From Bremerella sp. P1 (GTDB lineage: Bacteria > Planctomycetota > Planctomycetia > Pirellulales > Pirellulaceae), in NCBI RefSeq assembly GCF_028748185.1, contig NZ_CP118164.1, positions 5,481,814 through 5,545,813 on the forward strand: a DNA stretch of 64,000 bases. The letters run 5' to 3'. The notes under the pieces were generated by a model. The model was given only the letters and a program-made list of their open reading frames with translations, was not told where the DNA came from and searched no databases. Shown in pieces: positions 28,092 through 35,689 of this stretch. The translations under genes were made by a program, and so were the position numbers. How positions within the stretch are numbered: the stretch's first letter is position 1; each line of letters begins with the position of its first letter.

Positions 28092-28124
28092 AGGCCAGGC
28101 TCATCCGAACAACAAGCCTGGCCT
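28092..28124 (-). terminator. Terminator hairpin after cassette 2
   Basis: A perfect 10-bp stem (28092-28101 with 28115-28124) with a 13-base loop. Read on the minus strand it is followed by TTTTG, 12 bases after the end of the lipoprotein gene. Confidence 0.7.
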
Positions 28125-28136
28125 CTCTGCGTCACG

Positions 28137-28523
28137 CTATTTAGATTTCAGAGCAAAGTTGATCTCATTGACTTCGCCTGGGACGACTTTGGCAGATAGC
28201 TTGCCTGTTTGTGTGAACTTGGCAGGAACCAGCACACTCGGTTTCGGCTTCCCGGGAGGCGGTGTGTTGTTGATCGATACATCGTGGTCACCAATCAATG
28301 CTCCTGGGACTTCATTGGTATACACCAGGCGGTAATGCCCGGTGTCGTCGGTGAGGCCAAACGATGTTCGGCCTTCTCCTGTTGGCGAAAAACTAACCAT
28401 CGCTCCGGGAGCCGGTTTTCCGTCGACCGTCACCATGCCGGAGACATCTGCCACGTTGCTGGGCATCGAATTCGAGCAGCCAACGCACAAGGCAAACGTA
28501 AGAAGTAAGGTAAATCGAATCAT
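28137..28523 (-). CDS. Small lipoprotein with carboxypeptidase-regulatory-like fold (cassette 2)
   Basis: A 128-residue lipoprotein. The leader ends in the lipobox ALCVGC (Cys about residue 16). The body shows GMVTVDGKPAPGAMVSFSP and TDDTGHYRLVY, the same fold pattern as the lipoproteins at 16452 and 30126 but with low overall identity by eye. AGAAGGAT lies before ATG 28523. It follows the DUF1559 gene by 21 bases on the same strand, so the pair should be co-transcribed. Confidence 0.86.
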   Translation of the reverse strand: MIRFTLLLTFALCVGCSNSMPSNVADVSGMVTVDGKPAPGAMVSFSPTGEGRTSFGLTDDTGHYRLVYTNEVPGALIGDHDVSINNTPPPGKPKPSVLVPAKFTQTGKLSAKVVPGEVNEINFALKSK

Positions 28524-28544
28524 GTCTCTGATCCTTCTCGATCC

Positions 28545-29633
28545 TTAGAAAGAAGTCCGGGGTACGAAACCGTCGGCGCGATTGGCCAGGTTTTCCAGCA
28601 CGGTGTTGTCGTGCCCTTCGTTGGGCGAGTGGTCAATCGTTTCCGGGATGAAGTGAACGGAGCCATCGCAATAGACAAACTGTACGCCGCCAGGGTGATG
28701 ACTGTTGAAGCCGGCCCGGCACCAGAAGGTGTACAGCGGAGAGTTCAGCGGGTAAGCGACCGATCCGAGTGCGTTAGCCGAGTCCCATAGGTAGCCGCCC
28801 CCATTGGCAAAGCCATATGGATTGGTGCCTACGCAGGAGCACTTTCCCCCGGCAATGGAGTCATCGTCGTCCGGTGCGTCGTACCCGGCCGGTTCTTGGA
28901 GAAAGGTAACTCGTTCGCCAACGAGTAGCGTGTTACTCGTGCCATCGACAATGTCCGAGAAGGTGACGACCGCATCCAGGCCAAACGCTCCGTTGAAATT
29001 CGTCTTGCCGCCGCCACCAATTGGCGGAGCCCAGTAGGCCGTCCAGATGTATCGCTGCGAACCAGCGACCGCGGCGTAGTTTCCTTTGGCTTGATTAGTG
29101 CTCGGGTCCATGACCGGACGACCACTGCCACGCGTCAGTAGTCCCACGCCGTCTTGAATCGGTTGGATGATCTCGTCCCCGGCGTCCGAAGGGCAGACAA
29201 ACGCCTCGATAGGTGTCTGCATGATGTCGATCAGTTCTCTACCTGACGCACCGTTAACCGCACTACCAGGCGTGGCGGCTTCATCCAGACGAGTCACGCC
29301 AGGATTGAGGCGATCATAAATGTTGTTCTGTTCGAAGAATGGAAACAAATGCAACGACCAGGCGGTAGCGTTGTTGTCGCCGTTGCCGCCGGAGTTGTAA
29401 TAGCCCATCCCACCGGCCGGGAAGCTACCGAACGTGTCGTGATAGTTGTGGATCGCCAAACCTATCTGCTTGAGATTGTTCGTGCAGCTCATGCGACGTG
29501 CCGCTTCGCGAGCCTGTTGCACCGCTGGCAAAAGAAGTGCGATCAGCACGCCAATGATGGCTATCACCACTAACAGTTCAACGAGGGTAAATCCCCGACG
29601 AACACGAGGGATAGCGAAAATTCGACTCTGCAT
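28545..29633 (-). CDS. DUF1559 prepilin-like protein (cassette 2)
   Basis: A protein of about 362 residues. I use ATG 29633 because it gives a normal short basic leader before [15 protein letters not shown]; the frame is open 16 codons further. [15 protein letters not shown] and [20 protein letters not shown] follow as in all DUF1559 members. The C-terminal H-X9-DG motif is intact ([13 protein letters not shown]). Four or more Cys in the central part (around [13 protein letters not shown]) set it apart from the other two copies. Probable pseudopilin-like envelope protein. Confidence 0.93.
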   Translation of the reverse strand: MQSRIFAIPRVRRGFTLVELLVVIAIIGVLIALLLPAVQQAREAARRMSCTNNLKQIGLAIHNYHDTFGSFPAGGMGYYNSGGNGDNNATAWSLHLFPFFEQNNIYDRLNPGVTRLDEAATPGSAVNGASGRELIDIMQTPIEAFVCPSDAGDEIIQPIQDGVGLLTRGSGRPVMDPSTNQAKGNYAAVAGSQRYIWTAYWAPPIGGGGKTNFNGAFGLDAVVTFSDIVDGTSNTLLVGERVTFLQEPAGYDAPDDDDSIAGGKCSCVGTNPYGFANGGGYLWDSANALGSVAYPLNSPLYTFWCRAGFNSHHPGGVQFVYCDGSVHFIPETIDHSPNEGHDNTVLENLANRADGFVPRTSF

Positions 29634-30125
29634 ACGAAGACTCCCAACGAAACATGAAATAAAGACGCGTTGCCGTTTCACTTCTGTGAATGAATCTCAA
29701 AAAGTGATCGGCTGACTTCGTATCGGGAGGCAAGTCACGTGCCGCGTGCAGTAGCAGCGGCACGTCCTTACTCGTGTGAATTTGGTGATCCCAGAAAAGT
29801 TGTGGCTAGATCGCGCGCGATCGTGCCGAAAAAGCACAAAAACGCGATATGGTGATTTCAGCATCGAGGATGAGATGAAAAGAACCTCAGGCCGATGCAA
29901 AAATGGATCGGATCAAGAATTGACCAGCCGTGTAAATCTTAGGCGGCAGCGTCGCAAGATTGTGCAAGACAATTGGGAAGCTTAACAGGATTAGCGAAAA
30001 AGCCGGGTCTAACCGAGCAGCTATCGCAACAATCAAAGCCGAGGCCAGCTTGGTTGCGGCAACGATGCCCGGTGATCCCCGGCCTTACGCAATTAAGTTT
30101 CACAGGTACGTCTCGCTGAATGATA
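29634..30125. other. Gene-free region between cassettes 2 and 3
   Basis: 492 bases with no credible gene. One clear hairpin, 29737-29745 with 29757-29765 (9 bp, 11-base loop), lies about 100 bases upstream of the DUF1559 start, probably in its leader or as a terminator of the lipoprotein transcript from cassette 3. The small open frames here lack ribosome-binding sites. Confidence 0.5.
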
Positions 30126-30560
30126 TCAGCGCTTATTCTTGCCGGACTCCAGCTCAAAGTCCGCCATATCGGTTCCGCTCGAAGGAACGGTGAATGTCAA
30201 CTCGGAACGGTTGTTGTACCGCATAGGAACGGTTTCTTCGGCAAGGAGTTCCTTGGTATCGTTGTCGACGAGCTTCGTCGAAATCGAAACGACATGTTCA
30301 CCCACAACGGCACCATCCTGACCACCCATCGACTTCAAAGTGAAGACGCCTGAGTCGTCGGTCATTCCTGTGGAAGGTCGACCCGATTCAAGCGAAGTGC
30401 TTTGAGGGATAAACGCGACGGTCGCTCCGGCCAGAGGTTGGCCGTCCAATGTGACCTTCCCGGTCACGGGCTGATAGTTGAATCCGTCTTGACTGCTCCC
30501 GCAGCCCATCGCCGCGATCAACATGGCGGCGATGGAGAGGGATGTGCTTAGCTTAAGCAT
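30126..30560 (-). CDS. Small lipoprotein with carboxypeptidase-regulatory-like fold (cassette 3)
   Basis: A 144-residue lipoprotein with lipobox AAMGC (Cys about residue 20). GKVTLDGQPLAGATVAFIP and TDDSGVFTLKSM define the same beta-sandwich type as in the other two cassettes. GAAGGA precedes ATG 30560. It follows its DUF1559 partner by 52 bases. The repeated pairing suggests that the two products act together, for example with the lipoprotein anchoring or capping the pilin-like partner, but this is inference. Confidence 0.86.
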   Translation of the reverse strand: MLKLSTSLSIAAMLIAAMGCGSSQDGFNYQPVTGKVTLDGQPLAGATVAFIPQSTSLESGRPSTGMTDDSGVFTLKSMGGQDGAVVGEHVVSISTKLVDNDTKELLAEETVPMRYNNRSELTFTVPSSGTDMADFELESGKNKR

Positions 30561-30612
30561 GATTGATCTGAATCCTTCTACAGAAAACTCTGCTGGTTAA
30601 CGCGACATGGAT

Positions 30613-31518
30613 TTAATCGTTGGGAATGACCTTGCCATCATCCCGCTGCGTCATGAAGCGATAAGCATTCAGATTGATTGTCTCAGGCAGAAAGCGAACC
30701 GAGCCGTCCGACATGCTCACATTGGCACCGCCTGGATGTAAGGAAACTGCCAAGGTCCACGTGTTGGTTCCATTGACCCCGTTCGCGTAGTCGGTGGCAC
30801 TCCCCGGTCCGCGACCAATGCAGAGAAACGGCTTGCGCCCGCTACCGTTATCGTTGTCACGAACACCGGCCCACAAGCCCGCACGGAAGTTGTTGCCGTT
30901 GATCGTCTTGCCTGTTTTTTCGCCAAACAGAATCGTGTTCGAGGTTCCGTCTGTGATGTCACGTAATCCCACATTACTGTTGCGGGAGAAGATGCCCCGG
31001 TCAGCACTGGTACCGTATTCGCTTCCGTTGAGCGACTTGTTGCCGTAGTTGCCCAGGTAGTTGGACGTTCCGTTGTCGTTCTCTTTACCATTCTTTCCGC
31101 CGGTGATATCCGAAGGGCACAGATATGCATTGATTTCGTTTGTTGAGAGACCTGCATTTGGATTGCCGAGCGTCGAGGTCTTCACCCATTCCCACTTGAA
31201 GTCGATCTTATCGTGCAAGGAGTTCTGCTCGATGAAGGGCAAGATGAGCGTACTCCAACCCCAGAAGTTGTTGTTTTGGAAATTGCTCCGGTCCGAAGGG
31301 CGAATCCAACCTGCCGGAAGCGTGCCGAAGGTGTCGTGATAGTTGTGCACGGCCAGACCCAACTGCTTCAGGTTGTTGGTGCACTGCATACGCCGCGCGG
31401 CTTCGCGGGCTTGTTGGACTGCTGGCAACAGCAATGCAATAAGGACGCCGATAATGGCGATAACCACCAACAGTTCTACCAACGTAAAACCAACTCTGGC
31501 GGACGTTCTGTGGGACAT
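30613..31518 (-). CDS. DUF1559 prepilin-like protein (cassette 3)
   Basis: A 301-residue protein, the shortest of the three copies. After eight residues it runs into [15 protein letters not shown], then [15 protein letters not shown], and has an intact C-terminal H-X9-DG (HPGGANVSMSDGS). ATG 31518 is the only sensible start. Its promoter lies in the 380-bp region shared with the divergent ECF sigma gene at 31899, which also contains a 16-bp inverted repeat. Confidence 0.93.
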   Translation of the reverse strand: MSHRTSARVGFTLVELLVVIAIIGVLIALLLPAVQQAREAARRMQCTNNLKQLGLAVHNYHDTFGTLPAGWIRPSDRSNFQNNNFWGWSTLILPFIEQNSLHDKIDFKWEWVKTSTLGNPNAGLSTNEINAYLCPSDITGGKNGKENDNGTSNYLGNYGNKSLNGSEYGTSADRGIFSRNSNVGLRDITDGTSNTILFGEKTGKTINGNNFRAGLWAGVRDNDNGSGRKPFLCIGRGPGSATDYANGVNGTNTWTLAVSLHPGGANVSMSDGSVRFLPETINLNAYRFMTQRDDGKVIPND

Positions 31519-31772
31519 GCAAATGTTCCTGCAATAATCGAAGACTAGAAAATAAAGAGAATGAAAATCGACGGAGCAAGCATCTTGCTCGGTGTCTTGT
31601 CAGAACGATTTATTTTCAGACTCATGCGAATTTAAAAAGGAGCAATGAGTTCCAGCTGAAAATCAAAAGGGTTCGATGAGTAATGAAAAGATTGTCTGAC
31701 AAGGACTTGGACAACGATTGATTCACGCGACCACCGTTGCCTTCGCTATCTAATTGACGTAGTCCGAGGCGC

Positions 31773-31813
31773 ATTCCGGAAAAAAATGCGCTGTTTTCAT
31801 TTTTTTCCGGAAT
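31773..31813. promoter_or_regulatory. Perfect 16-bp inverted repeat upstream of ECF sigma gene
   Basis: The arms 31773-31788 and 31798-31813 are perfectly complementary (ATTCCGGAAAAAAATG and its reverse complement) with a 9-base loop. It lies 86 bases before the sigma factor start and 255 bases upstream of the divergent DUF1559 gene. No coding region is close enough upstream on either strand for a simple terminator, so an operator or leader hairpin is likely. I see no gene in the remaining 380 bases. Confidence 0.7.
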
Positions 31814-31898
31814 CAGCCCTCGGTTTCAGCAATTGATAATATGGCAGCAGATATGCGCGTTTCGACAAACCCCATCCAGAGGTTACTAGTCAGGCGGT

Positions 31899-32432
31899 AT
31901 GCGTGGAATTGATGACGATTTCGTGATGGCATTCTTAGAGGCACAAGGTCCGCTGCTGCAATACATTCAGTCCATGGTCCCGCGTTTAAAAGATGCGGAG
32001 GACGTATTGCAGGAGACGGCGATCACCTTATGGGAAAAGAGGTCGGATTACTCCTCCGAGCGAGGCAGCTTCGTTGCATGGGGGCGAGGGATCGCACGTT
32101 TCAAGGCCCTCGAGTTCATGCGAAAGAATCGTCCTCAAGCGATCTTCAGTGAAGCCATCTCCATCAAGCTCGACGAACTGGCGATTGCCGCATCCGACGA
32201 CGACGGCCAGCGGGAACGACAGATCGACGCTCTACAATGCTGTATTGAGCGACTATCGAAAAGCGAGCAAGCGACTTTGGATAAACATTACCGTCAAAAG
32301 AAGTCGATCAGCGAAATCGCGGCTGAGCACGGCAAGGGGCTTAGTACCATTTACGAGCGACTTCAGAAGATTCGTAGTCGTCTGTCACGTTGTATCCAGC
32401 GGAATATGGAACCCGGAGTCAATCCACTATGA
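31899..32432 (+). CDS. ECF-type RNA polymerase sigma factor
   Basis: A 177-residue sigma-70 family protein of the type common in Rhodopirellula and Verrucomicrobia. Region 2 is seen in LLQYIQSMVPRLKDAEDVLQ (residues about 19-38) and WEKRSDYSSERGSFVAWGRG; region 4 in LSKSEQATLDKHYRQKKSIS and the recognition helix KGLSTIYERLQKIRSRL. Its TGA overlaps the ATG of the FecR-domain gene (ATGA at 32429-32432), so the two are translationally coupled and the downstream protein is its likely regulator. Confidence 0.93.
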   Translation: MRGIDDDFVMAFLEAQGPLLQYIQSMVPRLKDAEDVLQETAITLWEKRSDYSSERGSFVAWGRGIARFKALEFMRKNRPQAIFSEAISIKLDELAIAASDDDGQRERQIDALQCCIERLSKSEQATLDKHYRQKKSISEIAAEHGKGLSTIYERLQKIRSRLSRCIQRNMEPGVNPL

Positions 32433-34084
32433 TCCCCGATCCCAAGCAAGCCCGCTTCAACGAACTTACTAGCCGCTGGTGTTCGGGCGATATCGAGGCC
32501 CACGAGACGACGGAACTGGAGTCGTTGTTGACGGAGTTTCCCGAACTGCTCGAACAGTTCGCCGATGCAACGCGCCTTAACTCGATGCTCGCGCAACAGT
32601 ATCGCGGGGAAGCGTTCGCAACCAAGCTTCTGCTTAATAGTGCTGCGCACGAGCCGACCGAAGATGATCCGCCGATGCCGCTTAGTCAGCAAGAGCCTGC
32701 TTACGATACGCAGCGAATTGTCGCGAGTCGTTGGGCCTTGCTCGCTGCCAGCGTGATCTTCGTGGCAGGACTATTAGGCTACGGATATTTGATGTCGGAT
32801 CGCGGCGCCGAGCAGTTGGCCAAGAACAACTTGCCGGCCCCGGTCGAGATCATTCAGCGGATCGACTGTGTCTTCGAGAGTGAACGCTGGGGGGTGATGC
32901 AGGAGAACCACTTTCATATTGGGGAAACACTACAGATTGCCGAGGGGCTCGCTTTAATGAAGTTTGCTCGTGGGGCGAAGGTTTCCATCGAAGGCCCGGC
33001 CGAACTCAAGATCCTTTCCGAAAACAGCGCCTTTCTAACCGAAGGACGGATTTCGGCAGTCTGTCCTCCATCGGCCAACGGTTTCGAGATCAATACGCCC
33101 AGTGGGAAGATCGTCGATCATGGTACCGAGTTCGGCGTTCTCGTATGGGCTAATGGCGCCACCGAAACGCATGTGTTTGAAGGCGAGGTCGAGGTCTTTC
33201 CCTCGAAAGGAACGGAGTCGTTTCGCCTGACGACGGCCATGGCCGCTCGCACGCGGGTCAACAAGACATATGTTGAGATTCCCAATAACCCGAGCCTGTT
33301 CATTCGTGTACCGGATCGGTTAGCACTGGATGCCATGCCGAAGGAAGGGCTCGCCAAAATTGACTTCTTGCCGCGGCCCAAGCTTTGGTTCGATGCGACG
33401 ATAGGTGTTCAAGTCGACAACAAAGACCGCGTGATTTGTTGGCAGAATATGGGCAGCGCGAACGTGGAAAGCAACGCCTGGCAAGTCGGCCCAGGCCGTC
33501 GACCCGCGTTCGAACCGGAGACCGCGAACGGCCGGCCAGCATTACGTTTCAACGAGAGTCAATTCTTAGCGACCACGCCGCTCAAACTTGGCAACGAGGT
33601 ATCGGTGTTGGTAGTCACCGCAACGCAACCACGAGAAAAGAATGACCAGAACGGACAGATCATTAACTTCAACGGACCTTCCATCCTGGTGCTGGATGTA
33701 ATCGATGGTCCCAGGCTCGAAGGCCGCGTGTATGCCCATGGCGGTAAATATAAAGGCAATAACCAACTGCAAAGCCCCGAGCAGCTAACGCACGGCCAGT
33801 TTTTCGTCGGTGGCTGTCGCTACAGCGTCGAGGAAGATCTTTTTCAGCTCTTTACCAACGGCGAGCTGACCATCGAGAGTGCCGCTGCCGGGAACATTGC
33901 GGCCAATTCGTCGCGTGTCATCGGAGCCCATCGATGGCGAAGCCAGGACTTCTACCGTGGAGCCATCGCTGAAGTGGTCGTCTACGACCGACTGCTCACT
34001 GAAGAGGAATATCAACTCGCGACGTTGGCGCTGATGGAGAAGTATCAGATTCAGACGATGCCGGCCGAAGAGGATCCCTCATAA
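32429..34084 (+). CDS. FecR-domain anti-sigma-like protein with C-terminal LamG-type domain
   Basis: A 551-residue membrane protein. The N-terminal cytoplasmic part (about 1-95, with RWCSGDIEAHETTELESLL) resembles the sigma-binding end of such regulators. One transmembrane helix lies at about 107-127 (WALLAASVIFVAGLLGYGYL). A FecR domain follows (about 150-260: ARGAKVSIEGPAELKI, GFEINTPSGKIVDHGTEFGV). The C-terminal 240 residues carry a LamG/concanavalin-like part (RPALRFNESQFLATTPLKLG, FYRGAIAEVVVYDRLLTEEE). GGAG and an ATGA overlap couple it to the sigma gene. The outside carbohydrate-binding-type domain could be the input of a surface-signalling system. Confidence 0.9.
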   Translation: MIPDPKQARFNELTSRWCSGDIEAHETTELESLLTEFPELLEQFADATRLNSMLAQQYRGEAFATKLLLNSAAHEPTEDDPPMPLSQQEPAYDTQRIVASRWALLAASVIFVAGLLGYGYLMSDRGAEQLAKNNLPAPVEIIQRIDCVFESERWGVMQENHFHIGETLQIAEGLALMKFARGAKVSIEGPAELKILSENSAFLTEGRISAVCPPSANGFEINTPSGKIVDHGTEFGVLVWANGATETHVFEGEVEVFPSKGTESFRLTTAMAARTRVNKTYVEIPNNPSLFIRVPDRLALDAMPKEGLAKIDFLPRPKLWFDATIGVQVDNKDRVICWQNMGSANVESNAWQVGPGRRPAFEPETANGRPALRFNESQFLATTPLKLGNEVSVLVVTATQPREKNDQNGQIINFNGPSILVLDVIDGPRLEGRVYAHGGKYKGNNQLQSPEQLTHGQFFVGGCRYSVEEDLFQLFTNGELTIESAAAGNIAANSSRVIGAHRWRSQDFYRGAIAEVVVYDRLLTEEEYQLATLALMEKYQIQTMPAEEDPS

Positions 34085-34094
34085 GGATCCTCTT
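34068..34094. terminator. Weak hairpin over the stop codon of the FecR gene
   Basis: A 10-bp perfect stem (34068-34077 with 34085-34094) whose loop contains the stop codon. Only a short pyrimidine run follows, so termination is uncertain. Confidence 0.4.
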
Positions 34095-34126
34095 TCGATT
34101 AAGCCAAGGTGAACGCAGGCGTACAA

Positions 34127-35299
34127 CTATCGGAAGCGGCGTGAGGCACCCTTCACATTTTGCGTACGGTACTGACCTGGCGTTTGGCCGAGTTCTCGCT
34201 TGAAGACGACGCTCATGTACTCTGGGTGATCGTAGCCCGATAGGCCGGCGATTCGTTCTAGAGGGAGATCCGTTTCTCGCAATAGTTGCTTCACACGTTT
34301 GAGCTGCACGTTGCGGATCTCAGCCTGAGGGCTGCGACCGATAAACTTCCGAAAACGACGCTCAAGAATACTGCGAGAAACCGGCACGTGTTGGAGGACG
34401 TCGACTACCGAGATGCCGTCGCAGGCATGCTGGCGAATGTATTTCACGGCCGAAGCGACCAGTGGGTCCTCGATGGCCAACACGTCGGTCGACTGGCGGG
34501 TCACAATTCCCAGTGGTTCGACCAGCTTGCTCATCTGGGTCGGTTCTTCCCCTTTCATCAGCCGATCGAGCAGGGCAGCAGCCTCAAAGCCGATTCGCTG
34601 CGGATTGGGCATCACGCTCGAAAGTGGCGGGTCACACAGTTCGCAGACGAGTTCGTCGTTGTCGACCCCGATCACGGCTACTTCTTCCGGAACGGCAGCG
34701 CTGATTCGACGGCAAGCGTCCAGGACGTGCTGACCTCGCATGTCGTTACAAGCCATGATGCCGATCGGGCGAGGTAGACCCCGCAGCCAGTCGCAAAGTT
34801 GGGCTTGTTGTTGTTCCCAAGTAAGTGCCGACGAACTGTCCCATGGTCCTTCAAGCAGTTCCACAGGGCCTGCCGTTTTCTCGATCGCGTCCTTGAAGCC
34901 TTGGTATCGGCGGGTCGACCAGTTGTGTCCACTGAACCCACAGAAGGCGAAATTACGGAATCCGCGTTCCAGCAAGTGGGCGGCGCCCATTCGCCCGACA
35001 GCTTCGTGGTCGGTGCCGATGTGAGGGAGACCTTGGTCCCCGTAAATGTCGGTCAGGTCGACGGTGGGAATGTTCCACGCCTTTAGCTGTTCCGCCAGGG
35101 CAGGGGTCGTGCTTCGGGTGATGATGCCATCGCCGTCCCAGTTTTCCAGCCAGGCAGGTGGTCGATAGGCGAGTTCACGAAGGTCGACGAACATCGACCA
35201 GGGCTCATTGGCCACCACATAACGATTAATACCACGAAGGACCTCACGTCCATAAACGAGAGAGGTCTCAACAATGAGCATGACGCGACGACGTTGCAT
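34127..35299 (-). CDS. XylR-type regulator: LacI-like sugar-binding domain plus AraC DNA-binding domain
   Basis: A 390-residue regulator. Residues about 5-275 form a periplasmic-binding-protein-like domain (GIMACNDMRGQHVLDACR, VAVIGVDNDELVCELCDPPL, typical of LacI/XylR effector domains). Residues 285-385 form an AraC double helix-turn-helix (ISVVDVLQHVPVSRSILERRF, then LERIAGLSGYDHPEYMSVVF). XylR-type proteins sense a sugar and activate sugar-use genes. It is divergent from the PSCyt1/DUF1553 gene at 35690 and may control it. The ligand is unknown. Confidence 0.93.
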   Translation of the reverse strand: MQRRRVMLIVETSLVYGREVLRGINRYVVANEPWSMFVDLRELAYRPPAWLENWDGDGIITRSTTPALAEQLKAWNIPTVDLTDIYGDQGLPHIGTDHEAVGRMGAAHLLERGFRNFAFCGFSGHNWSTRRYQGFKDAIEKTAGPVELLEGPWDSSSALTWEQQQAQLCDWLRGLPRPIGIMACNDMRGQHVLDACRRISAAVPEEVAVIGVDNDELVCELCDPPLSSVMPNPQRIGFEAAALLDRLMKGEEPTQMSKLVEPLGIVTRQSTDVLAIEDPLVASAVKYIRQHACDGISVVDVLQHVPVSRSILERRFRKFIGRSPQAEIRNVQLKRVKQLLRETDLPLERIAGLSGYDHPEYMSVVFKRELGQTPGQYRTQNVKGASRRFR

Positions 35300-35689
35300 A
35301 GAAAAGGGGCTCAGTCTGCGATGAGGTTTCTTGTCGGAAAGGAATTCCCATTATGGGCCGAAATGATTCTCAAACGCAATCGTGAGTTAATTGTTAGGAC
35401 AAATTTTCTAAGAATTTCTTTCCGCCATGAAGTAGGCTGAAACAGATAGAGAACGTCGGCTACAGCACGTTTGGAAGCGTGCTCGTAAGCTCGCTGGGCG
35501 CTATTGATAGCAGCCTAGAAAAGGCTCTCAATACGTTTTCGGTAAATCTCATTGATTCACTTCCTGTCAATGTGAAGAATAGAGAGAATGATGGAGTAAA
35601 GCTTCTCTTAACCTTAGCGATGCCTTGTCGAAAGCCTTCCGCTTCAGCAAAGCACAGTCCTACCTCAACTACGCTGTAAGTTACTACAT
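35300..35689. promoter_or_regulatory. Divergent region between XylR-type regulator and DUF1553 gene
   Basis: 390 bases without a gene. It must contain promoters for both directions and probably the regulator's operator, but I cannot point to a convincing repeat. A 66-codon frame at 35479-35679 has no ribosome-binding site and I reject it. Confidence 0.45.

Noticed and set aside
35479-35679. A 66-codon frame upstream of the DUF1553 gene
   Set aside because: No ribosome-binding site, no recognisable domain or leader, and it lies in a divergent promoter region.
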